Positions 15,807 through 25,406 of a stretch of 64,000 bases of DNA are shown here, in pieces; positions within the stretch are counted from its first letter, which is position 1; the number at the start of each line of letters is the position of its first letter. Origin of the DNA: JANJUB01 sp031386985 (lineage in GTDB: Bacteria > Armatimonadota > Fimbriimonadia > Fimbriimonadales > Fimbriimonadaceae). The notes under the pieces were generated by a model. The model was not told the DNA's origin. It made no database searches and saw only the letters and a list, made by a program, of their open reading frames with translations. The position numbers and the translations under genes were made by a program. Where the stretch lies: NCBI GenBank assembly GCA_031386985.1, contig JANNCV010000032.1:62001-126000 (forward strand). The letters are read 5' to 3'.

Positions 15807-17914
15807 TACTTCTCAAACACAATCCACGAACAGCCGCGCGCCGGGACTGTGACTTCCACCACCAGATCGGTTCCTTCTAGTTTGTAACTCCGAGTTCGCT
15901 CTTGTCGGCCCGAAGTGTCTCCGATAGCTCCTCGCGTTGCGTCCTTCAGACCCGAAAAATACAGTGGAATCCGCATCGTCTCTTTTCGCGCAACGGCGGT
16001 GGGATTGTAAATCAGGGCCATGGCCGGAGTCTTAAGCTTTGGGTTCACGTGGACGATCCCGTCCAAATTCCGCCCGTCGGGGCGGCGGATGTGAATCACG
16101 TCGGACTCCAAGATTTCACGATGTTTCTTGAACCACGTCACCCATTTAATCACCGCCGCCTTGGTCGTTTCGGTGTCATAAATGCGCGGGCCACGGTAGC
16201 AGGATTGGGCTCCGTAGCCAAAGTTATTCATCAGGTGCATCTGATAATCGTCCAGGTGCTCGCTCAAGGGTTCGATGGTTGCGTCTTTCCCGCCGCCCTG
16301 ATACTCCACCAAAGGCGTCATCATCCAACCCATGCTGGGGGTCTTCTCCCATGTCCCGTCGAAGAGATTTTGGCGGGCGTGAATATGTTGTTGGGCTCTG
16401 GGCAGTGACCAGTTTGATTCCCGGTAACCCATTCCGGTTTTGTTGGAACCGGCGAGGAAGTAGTTGTCGGGAACATTCAGATAGATGCCCTGCGATCGGC
16501 ACCACTTGTAGTAATCGGTGATTCGCCGCCATTGCATCCACTGCGAATCGCCAAAGCCTTTATGGCCCGGATGCTTTTCGCTCGCGCAAGTATCGCCGGG
16601 ATAACTGCCGTCATGCTCAAACAAATTGAATCCGGTTTTTTCAAAGAAGCTTTGGATTCTGCGGAAGTAATCTTGCCCCCATTTGCTTTCTAAGCAGGGC
16701 GAAGCCCCAAAAATCGGCTTGGGATTGACAATGTCGTTTTCGGCGTCAACATGCCGACTTGCGAGCAAACTATAGCCGCCAAGCTCGATCCCCTTCGAGT
16801 TTGCATGAGCGCGAAATTTTTTGAATTTGTCTAAGTTTTCTTGGCTTTCATTCTCCATATCCAGCCCGCTCCAAAAACTGATCACGATCATTTCAAAGCC
16901 GCACTCGGCGGCTTGATCAATCGCACGATGAACCACGACTGGGTCAACGCTGGTCAGATGGAGCATGATCGGATTTTCCGTGATCCAGGGGGCGACGGTG
17001 CGATAAAGGGCCCTGGTTGCCAATCCGCGGCGCTCGCGATCGGCGGAATCGTGAAACAGCAAAAATGCCCGAAACGACTCGAAATCTCTCTTCGGTTCGA
17101 TGGAATAATCCGGCCCGACGGGCGGACGAACTTCTAAGTCGCAGGGCGTTTTTAGTTCGTAGTTCACTTGCGTCTTGTAGTTGGAATCGGGCACCCAATA
17201 CGTGGTCTTGTTTGAGCTCGTCTCCGCCATTCCGCCGAATGCGTAATCACTGTAAACTGAAACATTCGGCACCCGCCAAGTTGGGGTTGAATCAACCACA
17301 GAATCGGTTTCGGCAAACCCGATGTTTTCGCAAATAAACCTATCGAGATTGACCTTCACGGAACCCTGATTCGATATCGTAAACCACTTTTGGAAAGCGG
17401 GAACGCCGTCATAGAGTTCGTAATGAACCGCAATCTCTAGCCCCGGAAACTCTGGTGAAACAAAATCGAGGGTCAAAGCCGCACCCTTCGGCGGCCAGCT
17501 CGTTTTTGAATACTGTCGAACTTGTTTCCAATCCATACGCTTAACTGGATTCCCAATCGAGTGGCCGACATAATGAAATCCCAGCGCGTTCGGTTTTAGC
17601 TCGTCTATCCACTCTGGCAACAAAAAGGCTAGGTTTTTTTGCCCGATCAATCCGCCAACTGGGTAGTCCTTTCCGTTTAGGGTCAGCAACGCTTCTGGTT
17701 TCACCGCTCGAAGCATTTCCTCCCCGGTCATGAGGTTCTGCAGGCTCACCGTCGCAGCATCGGGAGTCAACTTGATCGTTCGCGAAATCAGTCCATTTGA
17801 AAGAACAATTTCAGAAGGTGAAGCCTTGATTGAGGCTTTGAACGACGAGGGGGCAAGGAGCCAATCGGTTTTCACGGGCGTAATCATGGCGTAAAGAATG
17901 AGAGACGCAAGCAT
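15806..17914 (-). CDS. Secreted alpha-galactosidase-like glycoside hydrolase
   Basis: 702 aa with an N-terminal signal (MLASLILYAMITP). Residues about 25-290 form a beta-rich domain like the N-terminal sandwich of clan-D glycosidases. The middle, about 320-600, reads as a barrel (EMIVISFWSGLDMEN, GFNLFEHDGSYPGDTCA, YLNVPDNYFLAGSNK, then MNNFGYGAQSCYRGPRIYDT). The C-terminus (about 610-702) is another beta domain. The Asp in LFEHDGS may be catalytic. I place it near GH36/GH27-type alpha-galactosidases but cannot name the family. A -10 TAATCT (17922-17927) ends 8 nt before the ATG, opposite the leaderless promoter of the divergent J-like gene. Confidence 0.6.
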   Translation of the reverse strand: MLASLILYAMITPVKTDWLLAPSSFKASIKASPSEIVLSNGLISRTIKLTPDAATVSLQNLMTGEEMLRAVKPEALLTLNGKDYPVGGLIGQKNLAFLLPEWIDELKPNALGFHYVGHSIGNPVKRMDWKQVRQYSKTSWPPKGAALTLDFVSPEFPGLEIAVHYELYDGVPAFQKWFTISNQGSVKVNLDRFICENIGFAETDSVVDSTPTWRVPNVSVYSDYAFGGMAETSSNKTTYWVPDSNYKTQVNYELKTPCDLEVRPPVGPDYSIEPKRDFESFRAFLLFHDSADRERRGLATRALYRTVAPWITENPIMLHLTSVDPVVVHRAIDQAAECGFEMIVISFWSGLDMENESQENLDKFKKFRAHANSKGIELGGYSLLASRHVDAENDIVNPKPIFGASPCLESKWGQDYFRRIQSFFEKTGFNLFEHDGSYPGDTCASEKHPGHKGFGDSQWMQWRRITDYYKWCRSQGIYLNVPDNYFLAGSNKTGMGYRESNWSLPRAQQHIHARQNLFDGTWEKTPSMGWMMTPLVEYQGGGKDATIEPLSEHLDDYQMHLMNNFGYGAQSCYRGPRIYDTETTKAAVIKWVTWFKKHREILESDVIHIRRPDGRNLDGIVHVNPKLKTPAMALIYNPTAVARKETMRIPLYFSGLKDATRGAIGDTSGRQERTRSYKLEGTDLVVEVTVPARGCSWIVFEK

Positions 17915-17945
17915 CCCCTAGAGATTACTGCTAAAATCTCTTCCA

Positions 17946-18350
17946 GTGAGCACCGGACGTCGAGCCTATAATATGTTGCGCGGTTTCGTGAATACGGAAT
18001 GGGATCGCATCACCGGCCTCGATCAAGAAGCGGCGTGGCGAGAGCTGGAACAAATGACCGGAGGAAAACCCGCCCAATCTCCGGAAACAACAACAATAAC
18101 TTTGCGAACTCCGGAAGAAAAGCAAGCCTATGCCCGGCGTTTGCTTGGAGTCGCAGAACAAGCTCCTTACGACGAAATCCGCAAAGCTTTCGAGCGGCTG
18201 AACACCCGCAGCGACCCCAAGAATTTCCCAACCGGAAGCGAAGAAGCTAGGCAAGCCGCCGACATCCAGAAGCGAGTGAACTGGGCTTTCGGGGTCCTCA
18301 CTGAGAACATGGATTCGACCGAAAAGCGATTTCGCAACCTGGAAATCTAA
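17946..18350 (+). CDS. J-domain-like small protein without HPD
   Basis: 134 aa. The C-terminal half (ARRLLGVAEQAPYDEIRKAF, ERLNTRSDPKNFPTG, then IQKRVNWAFGVL) has the spacing of a J-domain: first turn LLGV, helix II YDEIRKAF and a final helix of the KRVNWAFGVL kind. The HPD tripeptide needed to stimulate DnaK is absent, so it is J-like only. The N-terminal 60 residues are polar. The GTG start has a -10 TAAAAT (17932-17937) ending 9 nt upstream. It lies 31 bp before the serpin gene and may share its transcript. Confidence 0.6.
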   Translation: MSTGRRAYNMLRGFVNTEWDRITGLDQEAAWRELEQMTGGKPAQSPETTTITLRTPEEKQAYARRLLGVAEQAPYDEIRKAFERLNTRSDPKNFPTGSEEARQAADIQKRVNWAFGVLTENMDSTEKRFRNLEI

Positions 18351-18381
18351 CGATTTAAGGTTGCCAGACGTCCAATTAACA

Positions 18382-19629
18382 ATGAAACGCGCGCTTCCTC
18401 TCTTGGCCCTAATTGCTGTTGGTTGTGGCGGGAGCAATACCGGCTCGCCGACTCCGGGGCTATATTCGGACAATGCCCGCAGCAGCCGTGAGCGAGAAGA
18501 GATGGTGGCGAACGCTTCGAAGAGTATTACGACGGGAGAAGCGGCGAAGGTGGTTTTGGCTTCAAATGAATTTGGGGCGAAGCTTCTCGGCGAAATCGGG
18601 ACGGACAAGAACGTTCTCATTTCGCCGATCAGTATTGCGACGGCGCTGACGATCGCGATGAATGGCGCCTCCGGGAATACATTGGATGAAATGAAGAAGA
18701 GTTTGGGTTTAGAGCGAGTCTCGATGGACCAGATCAACGCCGCTCACGCTTCATTGCGAACCCTTCTGGGCGATCAGCAGTTGCGCATCGCCAACTCGAT
18801 TTGGAGCCGAAAAGGTGTGCTTTTTGAAGAGCCGTTTATGAAGGACAACACGGCGTTCTTCAATGCGAAGGTTGCCGACCTGGATTTCGCCGCTCCGGAC
18901 AGTTCGGGAATCATCAATGATTGGGTGAAAACCGCAACGGATGGCAAGATTGCTGAGATCGTGCCGAAGACGATTCCGGCCGATGTTGTCATGTACATCA
19001 TCAACGCGGTCAGTTTTGATGCGAAGTGGAAAGACCCATTCGATAAGGACGGCACGTTTCCCGCGAAATTCAACCTTGCCAATTCAAAGCAAGCAGATGC
19101 CCCAATGATGCACCGCACGGTGCGCACTTCGAACGGGATTTCGAAGGAAGGCGACCAATGGGTGAAGCTTCCATACGCGGGTGATCGCTTTGAAATGATC
19201 GCTGTCCTACCAAAGGTCGGGCGAACTTCCTTGCAGGCTTGCTCCAAGTTGGCTCAAATCGCGGTCGGTACTGGTTCTAGCGAAGAAGTGAGCCTTAGCT
19301 TTCCAAAATTCAAGCTGAATTACGAGAGTGCGTTGGTGCCGATATTGAAGAAACTCGGAATCAAAGAAGGATTTACTGAGCAAGCCAACTTTTCGAGACT
19401 ACGTGCAAAGAAAGACGTGATGATCACCGATGTGAAACACAAAACCTTTATTGACGTAACCGAAGAAGGCACGAAGGCGGCCGCTGCGACTTCGGTCGAG
19501 GTCGGCGTCACCTCTATGCCAATGACAAAGGAAATCAAGTTTGACCGCCCCTTCGCCTACGCGATCCGAGAACTCAAATCCGGTCAACTCATCTTCCTCG
19601 GCGTCCTCGCCGATCCCACGGGGAACTAA
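18382..19629 (+). CDS. Serpin, predicted lipoprotein
   Basis: 415 aa from ATG 18382, chosen because it gives a lipoprotein signal, LLALIAVGCGGS (lipobox A-V-G|C). The serpin fold is complete: NVLISPISIATALTIAMNGA, IINAVSFDAKWKDPF, KLPYAGDRFEMIAVLPK and FDRPFAYAIRE. The reactive loop, residues 361-380, has the inhibitory hinge EEGTKAAAAT with small residues; by spacing P1 is about Thr377 (VT|SMPM). That suggests an inhibitor of an elastase- or subtilisin-like protease rather than trypsin. Bacterial serpins protect against external proteases; this one would sit on a membrane surface. An alternative upstream start at 18361 would destroy the signal. Confidence 0.92.
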   Translation: MKRALPLLALIAVGCGGSNTGSPTPGLYSDNARSSREREEMVANASKSITTGEAAKVVLASNEFGAKLLGEIGTDKNVLISPISIATALTIAMNGASGNTLDEMKKSLGLERVSMDQINAAHASLRTLLGDQQLRIANSIWSRKGVLFEEPFMKDNTAFFNAKVADLDFAAPDSSGIINDWVKTATDGKIAEIVPKTIPADVVMYIINAVSFDAKWKDPFDKDGTFPAKFNLANSKQADAPMMHRTVRTSNGISKEGDQWVKLPYAGDRFEMIAVLPKVGRTSLQACSKLAQIAVGTGSSEEVSLSFPKFKLNYESALVPILKKLGIKEGFTEQANFSRLRAKKDVMITDVKHKTFIDVTEEGTKAAAATSVEVGVTSMPMTKEIKFDRPFAYAIRELKSGQLIFLGVLADPTGN

Positions 19630-19658
19630 ATTTCGGCTAAGCTTTACAGCCGCCGAAA

Positions 19659-20885
19659 ATGACCCCGCCTGCCCTGAAATACCCCGAGTTCCGCAGTTAC
19701 ATTTCGGGCAATTTCGTTTCAAACGTCGGTAACTCCGCCCAAACCTGGGCGATTGCATGGCACGTTTACCAGCTCACCGAGAGCTCGTTGATGGTTGGGA
19801 TGCTCGGCTTGGTGCGCATTGTGCCTCTCCTCATTCTCACGCTGTTCGGCGGCGTTCTTGCTGATCATGCTGATCGGCGCAAGCTCCTGCTTGGCACACA
19901 ATTCGGGATGGCTTTCGTGGCGTTACTCATCTTGTGGCTCTCCTATAGCCAGCGTGTGACGGTTGGTGTTCTCTATGTTTTGGTGGCGCTTAACGCCGTT
20001 GCTCGCTCGTTTGATGGCCCGGCGAGGCAGTCCTTTGTGGTTGGCCTCGTGCCTTTGGAGCACTTTCCCAACGCCGCCAGCATCAATGGCGTCGCCTGGC
20101 GGCTAAGCGATGTCCTCGGCCCAATCGTTGCCGGAGCTTTTATCGCGAGCGGAAAGCATGGTCTTACCGCTTGCTATCTCTTCAATTCCCTCACCTTCAT
20201 TGCCGTCCTCATTACCCTCTGGCGACTCCCCGCCCGTCCCCCCGAGTCAACCGAAGGTCGCCCCGGAAGCTTCAAGGACGTGATTGATTCGATAAAGGAG
20301 GGGTTGCGTTTTGTTAATCGAACCCCAGTTGTGAGGCACGCGATGTGGATTGATTTTTGGGCGACCCTCTTGTCGGGGGCCGAAGCCCTGATTCCTGCCT
20401 TCGCCGTGATTCTTGGGCTCGGGGCGCAAGGTTATGGCATCCTTGCCGCCTCAACGGGTGCGGGGGCCTTGATCGCCGCCGCTGCGCTCTCCTTCCTGCC
20501 CACCATTCATAACCAAGGCCGATGGGTCGTGACTATGATTGCGGCTTTTGGGTTGTTTACCATTTGTTTTGGTCTTTCCAACAGCCTAATTACGGCAAGC
20601 CTTTCGCTTGCCGCAGTAGGTGCGGCGGACATGATCAGTACGGTCATGCGCCAAACCATCCGCCAACTTGCAACGCCGGACGCGATGCGCGGGCGAATGT
20701 CGGCTACCAGCAGTTTGTTCCATATTTCAGGCCCCCAACTTGGCGATTTCGAAGCGGGGGCGGTAGCGGGATTGTGGGGTGAGCGAGTCTCAATTGTGCT
20801 GGGTGGTGCGTTGTGCTTGGGCGTTGCGGTTTTGTGGTCAAGGGCGAAAGAGTTGGTGTCGTATCAACACGAGAGAGCAGATTAA
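19659..20885 (+). CDS. MFS exporter, EntS-like (MFS_3)
   Basis: 408 aa with about 12 membrane segments. The opening ALKYPEFRSYISGNFVSNVG, the A-motif loop GGVLADHADRRKLLL and DALRGR-like PDAMRGRMSA are typical of the MFS_3 family, which includes the enterobactin exporter EntS and many predicted drug or metabolite exporters. The substrate is unknown. The gene follows the serpin by 29 bp and may be co-transcribed. It is convergent with the sulfatase gene. Confidence 0.9.
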   Translation: MTPPALKYPEFRSYISGNFVSNVGNSAQTWAIAWHVYQLTESSLMVGMLGLVRIVPLLILTLFGGVLADHADRRKLLLGTQFGMAFVALLILWLSYSQRVTVGVLYVLVALNAVARSFDGPARQSFVVGLVPLEHFPNAASINGVAWRLSDVLGPIVAGAFIASGKHGLTACYLFNSLTFIAVLITLWRLPARPPESTEGRPGSFKDVIDSIKEGLRFVNRTPVVRHAMWIDFWATLLSGAEALIPAFAVILGLGAQGYGILAASTGAGALIAAAALSFLPTIHNQGRWVVTMIAAFGLFTICFGLSNSLITASLSLAAVGAADMISTVMRQTIRQLATPDAMRGRMSATSSLFHISGPQLGDFEAGAVAGLWGERVSIVLGGALCLGVAVLWSRAKELVSYQHERAD

Positions 20886-20902
20886 CCGACTCAAACGGGT
20901 CA

Positions 20903-22294
20903 TTAAGGGGAAAAATTTCCGCCGTTGGCACTTTTGAGTTCATTCATTCGCCGCCGCATTCGGCTCAATACTGATGCGTACGCCTTATCGGCTACAAGGT
21001 TGACCGTCTCTCGGGGGTCTTTCTTAAGGTCATGCAAAAACTCATAAGGAGGCTTTTGGGTGAAGTAGCGGGCAAAGACATAGCGTTCATCTCGAACACC
21101 CTCCCATTGTGGAATTTTAGGTTCTACCATGAGATGCTCGCACAAGAAATCGCGTCGCCACCGAGGTGCTTTCCCTGATACATGCGGAACTAAGCTTCGA
21201 CCTTGGTAGCTGGCTGGTACGTCTAGGCCCACAAGCTCAAGCACGGTTGGAGCAATATCAATGTTCAAAGCCATTGCCTTCACGGATTGTCCATGGCGCC
21301 TCTTCGGGGCGCGAGGATCAGCAATGAGGAGGGGGATTCTCAAGGACTCTTCATAGTGCACCCATTTCCCCGAGAGGCCGCGCTCGCCCAAGAAATAGCC
21401 ATTATCAGACATGAAGACGACAACCGTATTACTTAGGAGGTTCTTCCGTTCCAACTCCGCCATCAATCGGCCAATTTCAAAGTCAATTCCCGAGATCATG
21501 CGGTAGTTATCACGCACGTTCTTTGTGTATTTTTCCGCCGTATCGAATTGCCAAAACCAGCGGATTCGATTCATGGAGGTTTGCAAGAACTCCGGCTGGG
21601 CCCGAAAAAACAGGGGATCAACAAGGGGAGGTTGCGGAATGACAACGTCCTCATACATTCCATTGACGGTCGCTGGGGACGGGTAAAGGTTTTCGAACTC
21701 GCCATCTTGGGCGTGCGGACTATTAAAACAAACCGATAGGGAGAACGGTTGCTGAGCGGGTTGGGAGTCCAGGAACTCTATTGCCTGATCTGTCGCAATC
21801 TGATCAATGTGTCGGACTTCTCCAGAGGGCAGTTTTCGCAAGTACGGGTAACCAATCCCCGAAAGCAGGTCGAACATCTTTGCTGATTGCCCTTGAGCAA
21901 ACGAAACGCCAACTTTCCCGATCAAACCAGTGCGATAGCCATCTTGTCTGAGCATCGCCGGGTAACTGCTAGCGCAGAGAGACTCAGAGAAGGGTGGCGT
22001 GCCAAACGTGTACTTGTGAGCGCGCTCATATCTCCCGGATAGAATGGACGCTCGACTTGCCGCACAAATCGGCGTGGTAACAAAACTATTGAGGAAGCGA
22101 ACTCCCCGCTGTGCAAGTTTGTCAATGTTTGGGGTTTTGACTATCGGGTGGCCGGCATACCCGACAGCATCAAATCGCTGGTCATCAGTGAGGATGAACA
22201 AGAAGTTTGGTCTTGAGCTTTGGGCTCTTGTCACGCCAAGACACGAAGCCGCAAAAAATGTAAGCGCTAGTGGGATCAGGAGTGCGTTTCGCAT
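20903..22294 (-). CDS. Secreted type I sulfatase
   Basis: 463 aa from ATG 22294, which gives a clean signal peptide (MRNALLIPLALTFFAASCLG). The earlier start in the track frame adds 30 unlikely residues. Family features are NFLFILTDDQRFDAVG (metal-binding Asp pair), the formylglycine site CAASR in TPICAASRASILSGRYERAH, VFMSDNGYFLGERGLSGKW and the C-terminal LHDLKKDPRETVNL. The Cys must be oxidised to formylglycine by a maturase not seen here. The gene resembles choline-sulfatase/iduronate-sulfatase types acting on sulfated polysaccharides. Confidence 0.93.
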   Translation of the reverse strand: MRNALLIPLALTFFAASCLGVTRAQSSRPNFLFILTDDQRFDAVGYAGHPIVKTPNIDKLAQRGVRFLNSFVTTPICAASRASILSGRYERAHKYTFGTPPFSESLCASSYPAMLRQDGYRTGLIGKVGVSFAQGQSAKMFDLLSGIGYPYLRKLPSGEVRHIDQIATDQAIEFLDSQPAQQPFSLSVCFNSPHAQDGEFENLYPSPATVNGMYEDVVIPQPPLVDPLFFRAQPEFLQTSMNRIRWFWQFDTAEKYTKNVRDNYRMISGIDFEIGRLMAELERKNLLSNTVVVFMSDNGYFLGERGLSGKWVHYEESLRIPLLIADPRAPKRRHGQSVKAMALNIDIAPTVLELVGLDVPASYQGRSLVPHVSGKAPRWRRDFLCEHLMVEPKIPQWEGVRDERYVFARYFTQKPPYEFLHDLKKDPRETVNLVADKAYASVLSRMRRRMNELKSANGGNFSP

Positions 22295-22481
22295 CAGTTT
22301 GATTGCCGCCCGAAATTTGATTATTGCACTGAACTTCGCATGTGGGCTCGCCGCTCCATGGATTGACAGTGTTCTGGTACCCACCCCCCGTGCAACCTTC
22401 TTCAGCGTTACACTGCACTAAACTGGTGCGCCATGTCTTTCTTGGATGGGGCTTCACGGGGAGCTACCGGTGAACGAGATG

Positions 22482-22895
22482 TCACAGGCTAACCTCTATC
22501 AGCCGTGACTCAAGCACAGTTTCGCCCTTTGCGTTGAACATGACCTCTAGAAAGACGTCGGCTCCTGGCTCCCAAAACAGAAAGGGGTGCCTCATAAACC
22601 CGAGTGAGTAGCGATAAACATTTGCACCCTTGCTTCCGTGTCCGTAGGGGCCATCATTTTCCGGAGAACCAAGCAAGTCTAGTACCTCTTTTTGGGATCC
22701 ACACTTGGCGGCGAGCCTAGCTGCTTCCGCCGCCATGTTATACCGTTGGTTCTCTGTCACCCATCGTCCCGTGGCTGGGGAGGCCCTCCAAACTGCTCGG
22801 TCAAACTCGGTGCGAGGTGGCGGGAGCGAAAACAATATGATGACACTTAAAATCAACGCCAAGGCCGATAATCCGATCCAGTGCTTTCTCGTCAT
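22482..22895 (-). CDS. Small membrane-anchored protein, unknown
   Basis: 137 aa from MTRKHWIGLSALALILSVII, a signal-anchor, followed by a soluble domain. The pattern AAKCGSQKEVLDLLGSPENDG resembles the SmpA/BamE-type motif in which a helix-turn precedes LLGxP, and YRYSLGFMRHPFLFW could be the following strand. BamE-like lipoproteins assist outer-membrane protein assembly, but there is no lipobox and the match is weak. The start at 22928 is possible. It is divergent from the racemase-like gene. Confidence 0.55.
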   Translation of the reverse strand: MTRKHWIGLSALALILSVIILFSLPPPRTEFDRAVWRASPATGRWVTENQRYNMAAEAARLAAKCGSQKEVLDLLGSPENDGPYGHGSKGANVYRYSLGFMRHPFLFWEPGADVFLEVMFNAKGETVLESRLIEVSL

Positions 22896-22949
22896 TGCGA
22901 TTGAACTGTGACATCTTTTGTCGCACAATGTCTCGGGTAAAACCAGGTC

Positions 22950-23636
22950 ATGAAACCCCTTGGCATCATCGGCGGAACGAGTTATGTTTCAACTGCCGAG
23001 ACCTACCGCACTCTCAACCAGCTCTACAGCCAACGGAAGGGTGGGTTTGAGTTTCCCAAGTTGGTGCTCTATTCGGTCAATCTTGGCGAGGTGGTTCGCA
23101 ATGCTGACGCCAATCGCCACGATCTTAACGAGACTATCATGATGAGTGCGGCAAAGGGGTTGGTAGCGGCAGGGGCTGAGGCGATTATGCTCGGCGCGAA
23201 CAGTATGCATCGCTACGTGCCAGCGCTTACGCTGCCGGTACCCATCCTGCACATCGCCGATGCCATCATCCCGGCGATCAAGGCAAACGGGCAAAGCAAG
23301 GTGGCTCTCCTTGGCACAAAAATCACGATGGAGGAGACGTTTTTGCGATCCCGGATTGAAACGGCGGGCATCGAGTGCCTCACGCCCGAAACCCAGGAGG
23401 AACGGGATTGGGTTCATCAATCCATCTTTTTGGAACTTGCGCGCGACATTTTTTCGCCCGAAACTAAGATGCGTTATCTGGAGGTTATCCAGGGACTGCA
23501 GGCGCGTGGTGCCCAGGGAATCATCTTTGGATGCACCGAAATCCCTCTGCTCATAAAGCCCGAAGACGTCTCAGTTCCCACCTACGACACCGGGTTTCTT
23601 CACGCGCAGTTTGCCGTGGATTGGTTGATGAACTAG
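22950..23636 (+). CDS. Aspartate/glutamate racemase family protein, one catalytic Cys missing
   Basis: 228 aa. GIIGGTSYVSTAETYRTLN matches the family opening GIIGGxGxxAT, and the C-terminal GIIFGCTEIPLL keeps the second catalytic Cys (Cys195). The first site, normally CNT, is ANSMH here (Ala83-Asn84), so a two-base racemase mechanism is doubtful. It may act on one face only or on a different substrate. A -10-like TAAAAC (22938-22943) ends 7 nt before the ATG. Its stop overlaps the convergent dehydrogenase stop by 4 bp (CTAG). Confidence 0.8.
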   Translation: MKPLGIIGGTSYVSTAETYRTLNQLYSQRKGGFEFPKLVLYSVNLGEVVRNADANRHDLNETIMMSAAKGLVAAGAEAIMLGANSMHRYVPALTLPVPILHIADAIIPAIKANGQSKVALLGTKITMEETFLRSRIETAGIECLTPETQEERDWVHQSIFLELARDIFSPETKMRYLEVIQGLQARGAQGIIFGCTEIPLLIKPEDVSVPTYDTGFLHAQFAVDWLMN

Positions 23637-25285
23637 CGGGCCACAACTTTTACGCGGTCGTAGTAGATTTGATAGCGGCTGGAATCGCGAACGCCGTTAT
23701 TGCTTACGTAGCATCTCACTTGAACTGCTCCATCCGAAGCCCGTCGGTAGTTTGCGGCGGCCACGTTTAGAGCCTGCTTTGTCTCAAGGGTTGCGCTCAC
23801 AGGGAACGTTCCCAATGTATCAAGATTCCCCGTCGTCCAGTTTCGCATTTGAACGAGAAGGGTGGCGGCGCCGATGGATTCGGAGGTCCGAAGATCAACG
23901 AAGACATCGAAGAAACTCGGCGCGACCATGTCGGTCGCCATGTTGAGAAAGTAAGCCGACTGGAATAGTCGGCCCACCGCCGGGTCCTCAAGCTGTAGCG
24001 TTCTCAGATTCAGGCCGTCGGCGGATGACAATGCGCGCATATTGCCCAGCACCGGCGTCAAGAGATCCGGCGTTATTGAAGTCGCCCAAACTCGATTCTC
24101 AGGCATCAACCGCACGATTCGACCCGCGCCGGCACTGCGGTGATCCATGAGGTAGATCTCGCCGTTTGAGTCAACGTCAATCGAGCTAATGTTCGAGCCG
24201 GCCGCGATATCGGTCGTGTGCTCCACAACATCCACGGCCGAACCCTCACCCGTTACCGCATTAATGACTAGGCGACAAGACCAGATCTTTTGACTTACGT
24301 AGTCGGCAAAGAAATAGCGCCCGAAGTAGTCGCCCAGTTGTAGCCCGCGATAAACGTGACCGCCCGTGATTGAAAACCCTGAAGCGTGGGTGTATTCGGT
24401 GATAGGGAAGATATAGGGAGGAACTCCGCCGCCGAGTCCGGTTAGCAAGTTGCCTTCATAAACTCGCCAGCCGTAGTTGCGGCCTCCTCTTAGCGGTGGC
24501 TCGTAATCCACTTCCTCTCGTTGCCCCTGGCCAACGTCGCCCACCAGCATGCCCCCGGTTCCCAGGAGAGCTGGGTTATCAAAGCTCCACTTCCAAGGAT
24601 TGCGCCACCCGTAAGACCAAATCTCATCGTCGCCGGCAATCCCGACGAACGGATTATTGGCGGGAATGTGGTAGTTCCGGTTAGGATCGGCAGGGAAGTC
24701 GTCACTATTGATATCAAGGCGAAGCATTTTGCCCAGGAGCATGTTGGTAAGAGTTTGCGCCCGGTTCCCTGGGTCATTGGCGCTGCCGCCATCGCCCATC
24801 CCAACGTAGAGATAACCATCCAGCGGTCCGAACTTGATGCTTCCGCCGTTATGGTTCGAGAAGGGTTGATCAATGAACAAAACTTGCTGGGCCGAACCCG
24901 CGTCCGCGAGAAGCGGATTTACGATGTTCCGAGTATAGCGAACAATGCGAGTGTCGCCAAGCGTGTCGGTAAAGCTGACGTAAAGGAAGCGATTGATCGC
25001 GTAGTTTGGGTGAAATTCCAGCCCAAGCAATCCGCCCTCATTGTTCGAGGGGTGGACGAGCGCGGTTAGATTCAGAAAGTTTCCCGCTTGAGGTACGCCG
25101 TTCACAATCGGCCGAATCAATCCGCGCTGCTCAACAACGAACTGCACGTTCGGGTTAGTCGGGTCCTGAGTCATCCCAATCGGCAAACTCAGTCCGGTCA
25201 CGAAGACTTGCGACCTCAGGGTTTGCCCTGAGCCGATAACCACCGACGATAGAGCCAGCCCGACTGCAAAAAAACGAAACTTCAT
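23633..25285 (-). CDS. Secreted PQQ-type glucose/sorbosone dehydrogenase
   Basis: 550 aa with a signal peptide (MKFRFFAVGLALSSVVIGSG). Residues about 25-395 form the six-bladed propeller of soluble sugar dehydrogenases: FLNLTALVHPSNNEGGLLGL, FHPNYAINRFLYVSF, FNHNGGSIKFGP-like SNHNGGSIKFGPLDGYLYVG, GDGGSANDPGNRAQ and WSYGWRNPWKWSFD. The family oxidises aldoses with PQQ and calcium in the periplasm. The last ~150 residues are an extra beta-rich domain ending SSRYQIYYDRVKVVAR, perhaps for attachment or sugar binding. The sharing of stop codon bases with the racemase-like gene makes antisense overlap of the transcripts likely. Confidence 0.88.
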   Translation of the reverse strand: MKFRFFAVGLALSSVVIGSGQTLRSQVFVTGLSLPIGMTQDPTNPNVQFVVEQRGLIRPIVNGVPQAGNFLNLTALVHPSNNEGGLLGLEFHPNYAINRFLYVSFTDTLGDTRIVRYTRNIVNPLLADAGSAQQVLFIDQPFSNHNGGSIKFGPLDGYLYVGMGDGGSANDPGNRAQTLTNMLLGKMLRLDINSDDFPADPNRNYHIPANNPFVGIAGDDEIWSYGWRNPWKWSFDNPALLGTGGMLVGDVGQGQREEVDYEPPLRGGRNYGWRVYEGNLLTGLGGGVPPYIFPITEYTHASGFSITGGHVYRGLQLGDYFGRYFFADYVSQKIWSCRLVINAVTGEGSAVDVVEHTTDIAAGSNISSIDVDSNGEIYLMDHRSAGAGRIVRLMPENRVWATSITPDLLTPVLGNMRALSSADGLNLRTLQLEDPAVGRLFQSAYFLNMATDMVAPSFFDVFVDLRTSESIGAATLLVQMRNWTTGNLDTLGTFPVSATLETKQALNVAAANYRRASDGAVQVRCYVSNNGVRDSSRYQIYYDRVKVVAR

Positions 25286-25406
25286 ATCCTAAAGGATATA
25301 CGAGTTCAGCCGGGGCATTTGTTCGGTGGCACCCGACGGAACAGTATTGTTACCAGTCACCTCTACGAGCGCCCGAGACTAAGACCCGAATCCCCGACGC
25401 TCTGAC

